A stretch of 16,381 bases of DNA from UBA6164 sp964344155 (lineage in GTDB: Bacteria; Patescibacteriota; Gracilibacteria; BD1-5; UBA6164): the NCBI GenBank assembly GCA_964344155.1, contig CAYFMG010000021.1:1-16381 (forward strand). The letters run 5' to 3'. The first letter of the stretch is position 1; each line of letters starts with the position of its first letter. The notes under the pieces are model-generated. The model saw only the letters and a program-made list of their open reading frames with translations, had not been told where the DNA came from and made no database searches. Of this stretch, positions 16,205 through 16,381 are shown piece by piece. The translations under genes were made by a program, and so were the position numbers.

Positions 16205-16232
16205 TTGATATTTTAATAAATACAATTATATT
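16205..16232 (+). promoter_or_regulatory. Possible promoter of the pilin-like gene
   Basis: TTGATA (16205-16210), 16 bp, TATATT (16227-16232), about 31 nt before the ATG at 16264. It keeps the 16-bp spacer seen at the stronger promoters of the window. Confidence 0.45.
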
Positions 16233-16263
16233 AATTAAGTATTAAAATATAACATAAAATACC

Positions 16264-16368
16264 ATGAAAAAATTACATAACAAAGGTTTTACCTTAGTGG
16301 AATTAATAGTTGTGATAAGTATCCTGATTATCTTAGGAACTATCGCATTTATAAGTATGCAAAACTAG
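16264..16368 (+). pseudogene. Type IV pilin-like N-terminus interrupted by an in-frame TAG
   Basis: ATG at 16264 opens MKKLHNKGFTLVELIVVISI followed by LIILGTIAFISMQN and a TAG at 16366-16368. KGFTLVELIVVISILIILG is the class III (type IV pilin) signal: a short basic leader cut after the Gly by prepilin peptidase PilD, Glu at position 5 of the mature chain, and a hydrophobic helix that packs the pilus core. The reading frame after the TAG continues TKTS in the remaining 12 bases, which would fit a pilin helix continuing through a tyrosine codon at the TAG. So a point nonsense mutation (TAC or TAT to TAG), a sequencing error, or a real 34-residue product are all possible. The window ends 13 bases later, so the rest cannot be judged. 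A promoter with a 16-bp spacer stands in front, which suggests the locus was recently functional. Confidence 0.5.
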
Positions 16369-16381
16369 ACAAAGACATCAA

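Noticed and set aside
1..16381. UGA read as tryptophan (table 4, as in Mycoplasma) to explain the many in-frame TGA codons.
   Set aside because: TGA falls at invariant glycines (Walker A loops, GxGLAAPQ, KKGP, FAD GxGxxG) while TGG is used at Trp positions such as GGW and the conserved tryptophans of ClpB, so Gly is the only fit.
1..16381. CRISPR arrays, tRNA or rRNA genes, transposases.
   Set aside because: No spaced direct repeats, no cloverleaf-like or rRNA-like sequence and no transposase motif were seen on either strand.

Overview
The window comes from a low-GC bacterium that reads UGA as glycine (translation table 25). Every ribosomal protein, SecY, ClpB, peptide deformylase and thioredoxin reductase here is full length only if in-frame TGA codons are translated, and these codons fall at invariant glycines: the ClpB Walker A loops, the deformylase GxGLAAPQ motif and the S19 KKGP motif. 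TGG is used separately for Trp. UGA=Gly with AT-rich DNA, AGA as the main Arg codon, almost no CGA or CGG, and no rpmD (L30) points to the Candidate Phyla Radiation lineages Absconditabacteria (SR1) or Gracilibacteria (BD1-5). I cannot choose between the two from this window.

Layout. (1) 3-1508: the C-terminal part of a large secreted or surface protein with an EGF-like cysteine cluster and two fibrinogen-related modules, followed by a terminator. (2) 1594-2140: a small, very AT-rich unit with its own promoter and terminator. It encodes a 41-residue acidic peptide overlapping by 8 nt a 111-residue basic protein that resembles RelE/ParE toxins, so it is a candidate toxin-antitoxin module. (3) 2182-12433: a consensus promoter and structured leader, then one long operon merging the S10 and spc clusters: L3-L4-L23-L2-S19-L22-S3-L16-L29-S17-L14-L24-L5-S14-S8-L6-L18-S5-L15-SecY. 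rpsJ (S10) is not upstream of L3, L30 is missing between S5 and L15, and the operon ends at secY with a terminator shared with the convergent def gene. (4) 12432-16128, minus strand: def, a 94-bp palindromic element, clpB (without its N-terminal domain, under a promoter overlapped by a CIRCE-like HrcA operator) and a trxB-type thioredoxin reductase. (5) 16205-16381: a divergent type IV pilin-like gene start with an in-frame TAG at codon 35.

Functionally the centre is the protein production line: ribosomal proteins, the SecYEG channel that receives nascent chains, and deformylase that trims their N-termini. ClpB rescues aggregated protein under heat-shock control. The flanks carry surface and pilus-type functions and a candidate toxin-antitoxin pair. 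None of the start codons I checked is preceded by a recognisable Shine-Dalgarno sequence, and the best sigma70-like promoters have a 16-bp spacer.
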